Source: Nocardioides malaquae
Lineage (GTDB): Bacteria > Actinomycetota > Actinomycetes > Propionibacteriales > Nocardioidaceae
Reading direction: 5' to 3'
NCBI RefSeq assembly: GCF_015070385.1
Contig: NZ_JADCSA010000006.1
Coordinates: 1 to 64,000, forward strand
DNA length: 64,000 bases
Part shown: one piece after another, positions 18,473 to 26,777 of the stretch
Numbering within the stretch: the first letter of the stretch is position 1
Layout: every line of letters begins with the position of its first letter
Position numbers and translations under genes: made by a program
Notes under the pieces: generated by a model
Told to the model about the DNA's origin: nothing
The model's input: the letters and a program-made list of their open reading frames with translations, nothing else
Databases searched by the model: none

Positions 18473-20208
18473 GCCTCCACCTCGCGCAACATATCCATGA
18501 TCTTTGCGACCTGCGTCTTGAGGTCAGCGTCGATCTCCGCAAGAGGGCGCGGAGGGATGTACGTGTAGAAGTGCCGGGTGAACGGGATCTCGTAGCCGAT
18601 CTTGGTCTTCTTGGCGTCAACCCAGGCATCCGGCACGTGCGGCAGCACCTCGGACTCCATGTACGCCTTCACCGTCACGTCTCGGCCAGCATCACCATCG
18701 GCATTGCCGTTGTAGGTAAAGGGAACGTTCTCGGTGTCCCGGAGCTTGGGGTCGGGTTTGGGGTTGCCCTTGCGGTCGGTGACCGGGTTGCCGTCCTCGT
18801 CCACGAGAGAGCGTTCGACGGTGATGGTCCAGTAGCCGAACTCGTCGGTGCGGAAGATCTTCGACTTCTCGCCCTGGTTGTGCTCCGAGTACATCTGCAC
18901 GAGTTGGGCGCGCTGCGCCTCGGTGATCTCGCGGCGTTTCGACCCCAAGCTCTTGCGCATCTTTGCGTAGAAGTCGGTCCCGTCAATGAGTTGGACCGTG
19001 CCCACACGTTCGGCGGGCTTCTTGTTGTCGAGGATCCAGACGTAGGTCGCGATGCCGGTGTTGTAGAACATCTCGGTCGGCAGCGCGACGATCGCGTCCA
19101 CCAGATCGGACTCGAGCAGCCACCTGCGGATGTTCGACGGCCCGGACTCCGCGCCACCGTTGAAGAGCGGGGAACCGTTGAGGACGATGCCCGCGCGACC
19201 ACCGCCGTCCTTCGCGGGCCGCATCTTCGAGACCAGGTGCTGCAGGAAGAGCATCTGGCCGTCCGAGACGGCCGGGAGACCGGCGTGGAAGCGGGAGGCC
19301 TGCCCCAAGTTCTGGTTCTCGGCCTTCACGTCCGCCTGCGCGGTCTTCCAGTCCACCCCATACGGTGGGTTGGAGAGGCAGTAGTCGAAGGTGGTGCCAG
19401 CGAACTTGTCCTCGCGCAGGGTGTCGCCGCGTTTGATGTTCTCCGCGTTCTGGCCCTTGGCGATCATGTCGGACTTCGCGATCGCGTACGACTGAGGGTT
19501 GATCTCCTGGCCGTACAGGCGCAGGCGGGCATCGGGATTGAGGGCGCGCAGGTGTTCCTCGGCGATGGAGAGCATTCCGCCGGTTCCTGCGGTGGGGTCG
19601 TAGACGGAGCGCACCGTGTTGGCGGTGGCCAAGGCCTCGTCGTCCTCGGCGAAGAGCAGATCGACCAGGAGCCTGATGGCATCGCGCGGAGTGAAGTGTT
19701 CACCGGCGGTCTCGTTGGAGGCGTCGGCGAACTTGCGGATGAGCTCTTCGAAGAGGTCACCCATCGCGGCGTTGTCGATCTTCGCCGGCGACAGGTCGAC
19801 CTTCGCGAACTCCTGGACCACGATCAGCAGCCGGTCCTTGTCGGCCAGGTCGTGGATGGTCTGGTCGAACTTGAACTCAGTGAAGACGTCGATGTTCTTG
19901 CTGAACCCGGAGATGTAGTCGACGAGGTTGTCGGCCAGGTTGTCCGGGTCGCCCTGCAGCTTGATGAGCGTCCACTTCGAGGTGTTGAAGAAGCCCAGCC
20001 CCAGCTGCTGCTTGATCCGCGCTGCTGCCAGATCCGGGTTGGGGTTGGCCGCGACCAGCTTCGCGACTTCGTCGCGGGTCGGGGCGAGCATCGCGTCGAG
20101 ACGACGCAGGATCGTCATCGGGAGGATGACGTCGCCGTACTGGTGGGGCTTGTAGGGGCCGCGCAATGCATCGGCGATGCCCCAGACGAAGTTGCCCAAG
20201 GTGCTCAT
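18469..20208 (-). CDS. hsdM: Type I restriction enzyme, M subunit HsdM
   Basis: The 579-residue N6-adenine methyltransferase has an N-terminal helical domain (about 1-150), SAM-binding motif I DPTAGTGGM and catalytic motif IV NPPYG (the N-P-P-Y class). It is the first gene of the operon hsdM-hsdS-DUF4268-hsdR. The ATG starts at 20208, and the divergent gap to the next gene (20209-20400) must carry its promoter. That gap also contains a weak inverted repeat AGTCA...TGACT. Confidence 0.95.
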   Translation of the reverse strand: MSTLGNFVWGIADALRGPYKPHQYGDVILPMTILRRLDAMLAPTRDEVAKLVAANPNPDLAAARIKQQLGLGFFNTSKWTLIKLQGDPDNLADNLVDYISGFSKNIDVFTEFKFDQTIHDLADKDRLLIVVQEFAKVDLSPAKIDNAAMGDLFEELIRKFADASNETAGEHFTPRDAIRLLVDLLFAEDDEALATANTVRSVYDPTAGTGGMLSIAEEHLRALNPDARLRLYGQEINPQSYAIAKSDMIAKGQNAENIKRGDTLREDKFAGTTFDYCLSNPPYGVDWKTAQADVKAENQNLGQASRFHAGLPAVSDGQMLFLQHLVSKMRPAKDGGGRAGIVLNGSPLFNGGAESGPSNIRRWLLESDLVDAIVALPTEMFYNTGIATYVWILDNKKPAERVGTVQLIDGTDFYAKMRKSLGSKRREITEAQRAQLVQMYSEHNQGEKSKIFRTDEFGYWTITVERSLVDEDGNPVTDRKGNPKPDPKLRDTENVPFTYNGNADGDAGRDVTVKAYMESEVLPHVPDAWVDAKKTKIGYEIPFTRHFYTYIPPRPLAEIDADLKTQVAKIMDMLREVEA

Positions 20209-20400
20209 GTGTGACTGCTGCTCCGTCGCTCACGTCGATTCGTGTCACCGGACAGGGGACACCTGGGGGCATTGTGCCGGGGGCGACACGAGGAGTGGGG
20301 GAGTACCGGCGGAAGACGCCGAAGTCAGTGAAATTGACTGGGATTCGGGCACGCCACCCGGCTGTATCCGGGACGGCAGACACCAACGCTCACTAGCGTC

Positions 20401-21339
20401 GTGCCCATGAAGCTCCTGCGTCCCGGACTCCCTGTCGACCCCGCTCCCGCGATGGACCCTGCGTGGGACAGCTCTGACGTCCGACCCGTCAAAGAAGCGG
20501 CGCGCATTGCCAGATATCGCCGTCACCAGTCCTGGTACCGCGAGCACGTCCTGCGGGCACGCCCCGGCAGGTTCCGCACCTACCCGACGCTTGGGAGCTA
20601 CCTCCACGAGGAGGACGTGGCGCGGGACCCGTCACTCAACTTCCTCACCGCGGAGGCCGAGGCCCACGCCGAGGAACGAGCAGCCCAGGTGAAGAAGGAG
20701 AACGGCGCTCTCGACCCCGTGCGGCTGCGCCGCAACATGCTGTCGAGCATGCCGCTCTGCTTCAACCTCTTCGGTTCGATGCGCGGGGAGCCCGCGTTCC
20801 TCACCCTCGTGCAGCGCGTCTTCGACCCGACCGCGACGGCCATCACCGACGTGGTCTGCGAGTACGCGCCCCCTCCGCGCGACCACCTCAACGACCGCAC
20901 CGCGTTCGATGCCGTGATCTTCTACGAGACCGCCGCCGGGCCGCGCTTCGTCGGCATCGAGACGAAGTACACCGAGCCGTTCAGCCAGAAGAAGTACGAC
21001 ACCCCGCGCTACCGCGAGGTGACCGAGGCCAGCGGGTGGTTTGCCAACCCGGCCTCTGCGCCCGACGCGCTCAAGGGCAGCACGTCCAACCAGCTGTGGC
21101 GCAACATGATGCTCGCCGCCTCCATGGAGCTCCGCGGCGAGCACGGCACCGGGTCGGTCGCCGTCGTTGCCCTCGCCGACGACCGGGGTGCCGACGCCGC
21201 GGTCAGCGTCCTGCGCGAGCACCTCTCCTCGCAGGACCGCCTGGTCCACGTGTCGCTCGAGCGGATCGTCGAAGCGGCCGAAGGCATCGACGACCTGGCT
21301 GAGTGGGCAGCAGCGTTCCGCCTCCGCTACCTCCCCTGA
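20401..21339 (+). CDS. PGN_0703-type putative restriction endonuclease
   Basis: The 312-residue protein carries FDAVIFYETAAGPRFVGIETKY in its middle. The Asp, and the E-x-K of IETKY, form the PD-(D/E)xK nuclease core of the PGN_0703 putative restriction endonuclease family. No methylase partner lies beside it, so it may act as a solitary nuclease or be related to the neighbouring R-M operon. The start is GTG at 20401, with ATG at 20407 as alternative. Its 3' end overlaps the convergent ADP-ribosylglycohydrolase gene by 13 bases. Confidence 0.75.
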   Translation: MPMKLLRPGLPVDPAPAMDPAWDSSDVRPVKEAARIARYRRHQSWYREHVLRARPGRFRTYPTLGSYLHEEDVARDPSLNFLTAEAEAHAEERAAQVKKENGALDPVRLRRNMLSSMPLCFNLFGSMRGEPAFLTLVQRVFDPTATAITDVVCEYAPPPRDHLNDRTAFDAVIFYETAAGPRFVGIETKYTEPFSQKKYDTPRYREVTEASGWFANPASAPDALKGSTSNQLWRNMMLAASMELRGEHGTGSVAVVALADDRGADAAVSVLREHLSSQDRLVHVSLERIVEAAEGIDDLAEWAAAFRLRYLP

Positions 21340-22874
21340 GCGACTTCTGACCCAGCCGGTCGCGCCCGCTCGGCGTCACCCGCCGCCAGCTCCGCCAGCG
21401 CGTCCCGCAGGAACTGCCGCGGCCTCGCGGCCGGAAGCGCGGCGCAGACGGCAGCGTACGACTCCTCCAACGAGTGGCCGGCGAGCATGGCGACGCGGGT
21501 GGCGACCGTGGGCGTCCGGCTGTGGGAGGCGACGCAGTGCAGGTAGACGCGGTGCCCCTGGTCGCGCAGCCGCAGCACCGTGCGGGCGGCGTCGTCGATG
21601 ACGAAGGCGACGTTGGGGTTGTCCTCGGCGACGGTGTCGAGCAGGCGCACCGCGTGGGTGACGACCCCGTCGCGCACCTGGCGGGTGCCGACCCGACAGA
21701 GGCTCACCACGGCGGTGATCTCCTCGGGCAGGTCGTCCAGGGGCAGCGCGCCACCGATCCAGACGCCGTCGACGAACGGGTGCGCGACCCACGTCTCCTC
21801 GCCGCCCCAGTCGCGGTAGTCCATCCGCTCGCACAGCGGCCACCCGCTGCCGCCGGGCGCCCGGCCGCCGCGCACGGTGGGCAGTGCCCACCGCACCAAC
21901 GCCGCGGCACCGTCGGTCTCGCCGGGCTCCAGGCCCCACCCGTGCAGCAGCGCCTGCCACTCCTGCGGCACGGCGCTGCCGCCCCACCGCGCACCCAGCA
22001 GTGCGCCGGCGATCGCGGCGACCGTGTCGGTGTCGTGGCCGATCCCGATGGCGGTGGCCAGTGCGTCCTGCAGGTGGCGGCACGGCAGCCGATCCGGCAC
22101 GGGCGTGTGGGTGATCGCCGACCACGCCGCCTGGAGGGCGCCGATGCTCCAGCCGTTGCTCGTGAAGTGCGACGGCTCCGTCGACTCCGCCTCGGCCAGC
22201 ACCGCCAGCCAGTCGACGCAGCCCGGCCCGCCCAGCCCGGCCTCGAGTTCCGCGACCACCTCCACGGCCTGCGGGAGCTCCCCGGTCAGCACCGCGTGGC
22301 GGATCATCAGGCACCACAGCGCCGCTGCCTGGCCGGCCTCCGCCTGGTGGTGGGTCAGCGCGCTGACCGCCAGCGCCGCCTCGACCAGCGCGGTCGGGTC
22401 GTCCAGGTGGGCGAGTGCCACGGGACCGGTACGCATCAGCGAACCGTTGCCGGCGCTGCGCCCGGTGGCCCCGTGGACGCGCCGCGCAGCCTCGGTCATC
22501 GTCGCCCCGTCGGCGTCACGTCCGGCGAGGCGCAGGACCGCGGCGGTCTGGATGCCCACGTCAGGCGGGCCGTCGGCATACCACTGCGCGAACCCGGCGG
22601 CGACGGCGTCGAGTGCGTCGGGCGTACGCAGGTCGGCGCCGCTGGCCGCGACGCGGGCGATCGCCACCGCCTGCGCCGTGTCGTCGGTCCATTCGCCGGG
22701 TGCGAAGCCGCCCAGGCCGCCGCCGATCATCGCGGGCGTGCCGTCGAACGGGGCCGAGCCGAACTCGTAGCCCGCGCCGAGCGCGTCTCCTGCGGCGGAG
22801 GCGAGCAGCACGCCCGTGGCCCGGTCCAGCTGGGCACTGGTCAGCGCCCCCGTCTTCCGTGTCCTCTTGTCCAT
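21327..22874 (-). CDS. ADP-ribosylglycohydrolase fused to dual-specificity phosphatase
   Basis: The 515-residue protein has two domains. The ADP-ribosylglycohydrolase (about 12-335) keeps both metal-binding motifs, TDDT at 63-66 and DTDT at 281-284, so it should remove ADP-ribose from protein or nucleic acid. The C-terminal part (about 365-495) is a rhodanese/phosphatase-superfamily domain with a Cys-x5-Arg loop, HCVASHSRT (Cys447, Arg453), as in dual-specificity phosphatases. The ATG has AGGGGG upstream. The frame is open upstream through the ARPP-1 gene, but that is a shadow. It follows the ARPP-1 gene by 53 bases on the same strand. No ADP-ribosyltransferase is visible nearby. Confidence 0.88.
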   Translation of the reverse strand: MDKRTRKTGALTSAQLDRATGVLLASAAGDALGAGYEFGSAPFDGTPAMIGGGLGGFAPGEWTDDTAQAVAIARVAASGADLRTPDALDAVAAGFAQWYADGPPDVGIQTAAVLRLAGRDADGATMTEAARRVHGATGRSAGNGSLMRTGPVALAHLDDPTALVEAALAVSALTHHQAEAGQAAALWCLMIRHAVLTGELPQAVEVVAELEAGLGGPGCVDWLAVLAEAESTEPSHFTSNGWSIGALQAAWSAITHTPVPDRLPCRHLQDALATAIGIGHDTDTVAAIAGALLGARWGGSAVPQEWQALLHGWGLEPGETDGAAALVRWALPTVRGGRAPGGSGWPLCERMDYRDWGGEETWVAHPFVDGVWIGGALPLDDLPEEITAVVSLCRVGTRQVRDGVVTHAVRLLDTVAEDNPNVAFVIDDAARTVLRLRDQGHRVYLHCVASHSRTPTVATRVAMLAGHSLEESYAAVCAALPAARPRQFLRDALAELAAGDAERARPAGSEVAQGR

Positions 22875-22927
22875 GTGTCCCCCTGGGGTGTGAAAACTGT
22901 GCAGGTCCGTGGGTGCGACCGGGCCGC

Positions 22928-23812
22928 TCAAGCGGTGGCGAGCATCGGGTGCCGCACGTTGGTCATCCGCGTGTGCACCGGGCGTCCGGCGTGGTGGACC
23001 ACCGAGGCGTCCACCCAGGCCGAGCAAGCCAGGTGCTCCTCGGCCACCCCGGCCGGTCGCCGCTCCTGGACCTCCAGGGCCATGAAGCGGTCGACGAACC
23101 GGTGCGCCCGCCGCGACGGGGTGGACGGCCCGGCGACCTTCTCGGCGTCCAACGCCGCGGCCTCCAGGATCGCCCGCACCTGACGCGTCAGGTGACGCGA
23201 GGAGTCGAACAACTCCGCAGCGTAGGGCTGACCACCGACACCCATCAGGACGCCGGCCTGACCAGGCAGGAGCTGGTAGTCCGACCAGTCGGTCACCGTG
23301 CCCGCGTCGAGGCGGGTGACCAGCGAGGTCGTCTCGTTGCCGGGTCGGTCGGCGGTGTGGTGCGCCACCCGGCGCCACACCTCCCCCTGGACGTCGCCGA
23401 ACAGACCGTCGCCGAGCAGACCGCCGCCGAAGGGACTCCGCACCGACTCGCGCACCCACGGCGTCGCGCGGCGGCCGGCGCTGCGCTGCGTACGCTCGCC
23501 CTCCCAGCGGCCCTGCTCCACGCAGGCCACCTCGACCGGCACCTGGTGGTGGACCCCGATCATCACGGGCCGGGTGGCCATCCGGTGCTGCCAGCCGCCC
23601 TCGAAGAGCTGACCCTCGAGCACGAGGACCGGCTTGTCGCCGTGGTTGCCCATCAGCAGGGTGTCGACCTGCGGGCCGCCCTCGGACTCCGACACGTCGA
23701 GGGTGCGCGGCGAGACGGTGTGGGTGCTGGGGCCGGTGCGCGGGGCCCACAGCGGGAAGACGGTCATCGATCCGCGGGTGACGCCGCGGCCGACGTGGAT
23801 GTTCTCGATCAT
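22928..23812 (-). CDS. ARPP-1 domain protein (ARG/phosphatase-associated)
   Basis: The 294-residue protein fits the ARPP-1 domain, named for association with ADP-ribosylglycohydrolase and rhodanese-phosphatase proteins. The N-terminal beta-rich half contains FPLWAP and the VLEGQLFEGGWQHR motif. The C-terminal half contains LLPGQAGVLMGVGG. Its biochemical role is unknown to me. It sits exactly beside an ARG-phosphatase fusion, which supports the family call. The start at 23812 has AGGAGT seven bases upstream. A truncated copy lies at 33704-34120. An 18-bp palindrome is found 71-88 bases upstream. Confidence 0.8.
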   Translation of the reverse strand: MIENIHVGRGVTRGSMTVFPLWAPRTGPSTHTVSPRTLDVSESEGGPQVDTLLMGNHGDKPVLVLEGQLFEGGWQHRMATRPVMIGVHHQVPVEVACVEQGRWEGERTQRSAGRRATPWVRESVRSPFGGGLLGDGLFGDVQGEVWRRVAHHTADRPGNETTSLVTRLDAGTVTDWSDYQLLPGQAGVLMGVGGQPYAAELFDSSRHLTRQVRAILEAAALDAEKVAGPSTPSRRAHRFVDRFMALEVQERRPAGVAEEHLACSAWVDASVVHHAGRPVHTRMTNVRHPMLATA

Positions 23813-23882
23813 GGTGCTGACTCCTGTCCCGACCCTGGATGGGCCGACGTGGAGCACTCTGTCGAGAAGGGCGTTTTCCACA

Positions 23883-23900
23883 GGGTTACCCGGGTAACCC
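23883..23900. promoter_or_regulatory. Perfect 18-bp palindrome upstream of ARPP-1
   Basis: GGGTTACCCGGGTAACCC is perfectly self-complementary and lies in the 98-base gap between the HTH gene and ARPP-1. A related palindrome TCACCCGGGTGA sits at 23946-23957, inside the end of the HTH gene. Together they suggest an operator for the adjacent HTH protein or another regulator. This is inference from symmetry and position. Confidence 0.6.
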
Positions 23901-23910
23901 CTGCCCGCCC

Positions 23911-24615
23911 TCAGCGGAGGTGGTCAGGCAGGTCGGCGAGAGTGATCACCCGGGTGACGCGGGTCAGGTAGTAGCCGAGGTGCTCGGTGTCACGCAGGTC
24001 CAGCCAGCGCTCGCGGTTGACCTTGCGCCGGACGTCGGTGAGCGTGTTCTTCACCGACTGCTCGCTCTTTCCGAGCACCTGAGCGGCGTGCTTGGTGACG
24101 TTGACAGGCTTCGGGGTCCGCTCGATCAGGTGCCGGTAGGCGACCGCCACCACCGCCCGCTGGTGGTCGGTGAGCTCGACGTCGTGGCCCGCGTAGACGG
24201 TCTCGGGGTTGCGGGCCGGCTCACGCTCCGGTGCGTTGTGCAGCTCCTCGAGGCCCTCGGCGACGTCGGCCCCGATGGTGACCGCGAGCTTGAGCTCCCG
24301 GTCCAGGTCGAGGAAGTGCACCAGTGACCGTCCCGGTTGGAGGGCGACCATCGCGCGACCCCGGAAGACGTGTTGCCCGACGTACTTGTTGACCACCGTC
24401 GCGCGCGACCGCCCCAGCTGCAGCACCCAGCCGCGGTCGAACGGCACGAGACGCCCGAGCCGGCTCGGCACCCAGTCGTCCCCGAGGTGGAGACCCGCGT
24501 GGGGCACCCGGCCCAGCGTCAGGCTCTCGTGCTGCGGCGCCGCCCACGGCCCCCGCGTCTGGTCGTCGACCTTCACGGAGAGGCGGCACTGGAACCGTTC
24601 CCACATCTCGCTCAT
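23911..24615 (-). CDS. FHA-like / helix-turn-helix protein upstream of ARPP-1
   Basis: The protein has 234 residues. The first 110 residues are beta-rich and FHA-like (LTLGRVPHAGLHLGDDWVPS ... DRGWVLQLGRSRATV). Residues about 145-205 form a helical DNA-binding-like region (LTDHQRAVVAVAYRH ... NVTKHAAQVLGKSEQSVKN), resembling a winged-helix or sigma-4-type HTH. It is the first gene of the three-gene set HTH, ARPP-1, ARG-phosphatase. It could be the phospho- or ligand-responsive regulator of the set. The family was not recognised with certainty. Confidence 0.7.
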   Translation of the reverse strand: MSEMWERFQCRLSVKVDDQTRGPWAAPQHESLTLGRVPHAGLHLGDDWVPSRLGRLVPFDRGWVLQLGRSRATVVNKYVGQHVFRGRAMVALQPGRSLVHFLDLDRELKLAVTIGADVAEGLEELHNAPEREPARNPETVYAGHDVELTDHQRAVVAVAYRHLIERTPKPVNVTKHAAQVLGKSEQSVKNTLTDVRRKVNRERWLDLRDTEHLGYYLTRVTRVITLADLPDHLR

Positions 24616-24687
24616 GGCGTGAATCTAGGCGGAGGAACCGACGAGAAGGCGGGGCTTTCGCCGATCCAAGCGCTGGGTGCGGCGCCT

Positions 24688-24730
24688 GGGTGGAGCATCG
24701 TGGGCACCAGATGCCCACAACTTTCCACCC
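24688..24730. repeat. REP-like hairpin upstream of fic
   Basis: Two 19-base arms (24688-24706 and 24712-24730) pair with four mismatches around CCAGA. GGGTGGA/TCCACCC and GTGGGCA/TGCCCAC are perfect. A related hairpin with the same core (GGAGC...GCACCAG) lies after the fic gene at 25972-26006. The pair looks like two members of a dispersed palindromic family. Confidence 0.65.
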
Positions 24731-24859
24731 AAGGTGGGATGCATGGCACCGCGGTCGCCCACGATCGGCTCACGCCCTTGCTCGCGCGCGGCCTCCGCAT
24801 CGGCGGGGCCGGTGGCAAATCGAAAATATCGAGCGTAGATCGAACGGATCTACGCCGAC

Positions 24860-25777
24860 ATGGACGAGTTGGCCCGAGCGTCCGTCGGAGCCAAAGCCGC
24901 CGACAGCGCCATGTCGACCTTCGCGGCTGCACAGGCGCTCACCGCGCTCACGAACTCCACCAACGGTGGCCAGCCGCTCACCCAGGCAGCCATTCTTGAG
25001 GCCCACGGCCAACTGTTGGGCACCGACCCGACGGAGCGTGATCACGCCGGGGAGTACCGCACGGTGCAGAACTGGATCGGCGGATCGGATCTCACGCCGT
25101 ACGGTTCCCAGCACGTCCCACCACCCCCGGCGCACGTCGCCGGGCTCATGGAGGACCTGCTGGTCTTCGCGAACCGTGACGACCTGAGCGGCACCGCCCA
25201 GGCAGCGATCGCGCACGCCCAGTTCGAGGCCATCCACCCGTTCGCCGACGGCAACGGACGCGTGGGGCGCGGGCTCATCGGGGCGGTCCTGCGTCGGCGT
25301 GGTCTGACCCGCAGTGTCACGGTGCCTGCGGCAGCGGCGATGCTCGCTGACGTCGACACGTACTTCGACCACCTGCGCGGATATCGCGAGGGCGACGCCG
25401 ACTCCATGGTCGCCTACCTGGCGCATGCCTTCATCGGTGCGGCCGAGGCCGCGGAAGAGGCTGCCAACCATCTGGCCGAGCTGCCAGCACAGTGGCGGGA
25501 CCGGGTGCAGTCCAGGCGCGGCTCCGCAGCACAGAAGCTGCTCGACGGCCTGCTGAGTGTCCCCATCCTCGACGCCGAGCGAGCGAAGCATCTGACTGGG
25601 GCAAGTCCCGCCCGGACCTACGAGGCCCTGGATCGGCTCACCGACGCGAGGGTGCTCGCCGAGATCAGTCACGGGTCACGTAACCGCATCTGGGTGGCGA
25701 GCGACGTCATGACCGAGGTGCGAGAGCTGGAAGACCGCATCGGGGTGCGCACGAAGCCGTCCAACCGGTGGCTCTGA
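24860..25777 (+). CDS. fic: Fic-domain AMP-transferase, N-terminally broken
   Basis: The 305-residue protein carries the complete Fic motif HPFADGNGRVGR (His126, Asn132, Arg134, Arg137), which transfers AMP or similar groups to target proteins. A winged-helix region follows at the C-terminus (about 250-290). Full-length proteins of this type carry about 100 more N-terminal residues with a helix of the (S/T)xxxE(N/G) inhibitory kind. Here a trace of it (QIENIE) remains at about 24812-24829 in another frame. The in-frame TAG at about 24836 and an 11-base near-duplication separate it from the core. The gene therefore starts at an internal ATG or is decaying. Confidence 0.8.
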   Translation: MDELARASVGAKAADSAMSTFAAAQALTALTNSTNGGQPLTQAAILEAHGQLLGTDPTERDHAGEYRTVQNWIGGSDLTPYGSQHVPPPPAHVAGLMEDLLVFANRDDLSGTAQAAIAHAQFEAIHPFADGNGRVGRGLIGAVLRRRGLTRSVTVPAAAAMLADVDTYFDHLRGYREGDADSMVAYLAHAFIGAAEAAEEAANHLAELPAQWRDRVQSRRGSAAQKLLDGLLSVPILDAERAKHLTGASPARTYEALDRLTDARVLAEISHGSRNRIWVASDVMTEVRELEDRIGVRTKPSNRWL

Positions 25778-25943
25778 CCTTCTGGCCATCGGCGTCGACA
25801 GGGTCCGCCCACGTCGTCGCGGCGGCAACCAGCTCCGAGGCGGCCTCGCGGCGAGCCGCAGCACGGGGCCCGACTCGGAGCACTGCAGCTGCCGCCGCGG
25901 AGACCAGGAGGGTAGCGCCGACGAGTAGCCAGATCACCGCCAC
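25707..25943 (-). CDS. Possible small membrane protein antisense to the end of fic
   Basis: A 78-residue frame begins with a convincing transmembrane stretch (VIWLLVGATLLVSAAAAAVL), followed by an Arg/Ala-rich amphipathic segment. It overlaps the fic 3' end by 71 bases on the other strand. No clear ribosome site is seen. The rest of the 255-base gap between fic and the metal receptor gene holds only the hairpin at 25972-26006. Confidence 0.25.
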   Translation of the reverse strand: MAVIWLLVGATLLVSAAAAAVLRVGPRAAARREAASELVAAATTWADPVDADGQKVRATGWTASCAPRCGLPALAPRS

Positions 25944-25971
25944 GAGCCCAGGTAGGAGAGGAGCCTTAGGT

Positions 25972-26006
25972 GGAGCGTTCCCGGCACCAGGTGCCAACAA
26001 TGCTCC
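25972..26006. repeat. REP-like hairpin downstream of fic
   Basis: Arms of 17 bases (25972-25988 and 25990-26006) pair at 13 positions around a single A. The centre GGCACC-A-GGTGCC is perfect and the ends are GGAGC/GCTCC. The core resembles the element at 24688-24730. It might also act as terminator for fic. Confidence 0.6.
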
Positions 26007-26032
26007 CCTTGGCCCTCGTACAGTCACCCCGT

Positions 26033-26737
26033 ATGAGCACGCCCGCCACCCGCGTCGTCTCGCTGGTCCCCTCGATCACCGAGGCGCTGGCCGCCGCCCG
26101 TCCCGAGGCGCTCGTCGGCGCCACCGACTGGTGCACCCACCCGGCTGACCTCGACGTCACCCGGGTCCGGGGCACGAAAAACCCCGACCTCGCGGCGATC
26201 CGGGCGCTCGAGCCCGACGTGGTCGTCACGGTCAGGGAGGAGAACCGCGAGCTGGACGTGCGTCGGCTGCGGGAGTCGGGCCTACGCGTGTGGGTCGCGG
26301 AGATCGAGTCGGTGCCGGAGGCGTTCGCGGCCTACGACGAGCTCTTCGACGAGGTGCTGCGCTGGCCCCGACCCGATTGGCTCGAGGAGGCGCGGCAGTT
26401 GTGGTGCGGGCCGCTGCCCGAGGTGACCGCGCGCGTGGCCATGCCGATCTGGCGCGACCCGTGGATGGTGGTTGGTTCGCACACCTTCACCGGTGACCTG
26501 CTGCGCCGCTTGGGCTGGGAGAACGCGTACGCCGGCTCCGAGGACCGCTACCCCACGGTCGACGTCGCCACCCTCGACGACGGGCGGGCCGACCTCGTGC
26601 TGTTGCCCGACGAGCCCTACGTCTTCACCGCCGACGACGGACCGGAGTGCTTCAAGCGCACCCCGGCCCGGCTCGTCAGTGGTCGGCTGCTCACCTGGTA
26701 CGGGCCGTCGCTGCTGGAGGCCCGCACGTTGGCCTGA
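26033..26737 (+). CDS. Helical backbone metal receptor (BtuF-like), no signal peptide
   Basis: The 234-residue protein belongs to the periplasmic-binding class III fold seen in cobalamin/iron-chelate receptors. It begins RVVSLVPSITEAL, continues with LVGATDWCTHP and LEPDVVV, and has a C-terminal lobe with GADLVLLPDEPY-like pattern. No signal peptide or lipobox is present, and no ABC transporter genes are near, so it is probably cytoplasmic and not a classical import receptor. ATG 26033 was chosen because the first strand begins seven residues later. Confidence 0.8.
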   Translation: MSTPATRVVSLVPSITEALAAARPEALVGATDWCTHPADLDVTRVRGTKNPDLAAIRALEPDVVVTVREENRELDVRRLRESGLRVWVAEIESVPEAFAAYDELFDEVLRWPRPDWLEEARQLWCGPLPEVTARVAMPIWRDPWMVVGSHTFTGDLLRRLGWENAYAGSEDRYPTVDVATLDDGRADLVLLPDEPYVFTADDGPECFKRTPARLVSGRLLTWYGPSLLEARTLA

Positions 26738-26777
26738 CGCTCGACCGTGGCGTTGCCCTCGCGCCAAGAGCCGGGAC

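Noticed and set aside
21474-23183. 569-codon plus-strand frame opposite the ARG-phosphatase gene
   Set aside because: It is a shadow: the minus strand carries intact catalytic motifs for two domains.
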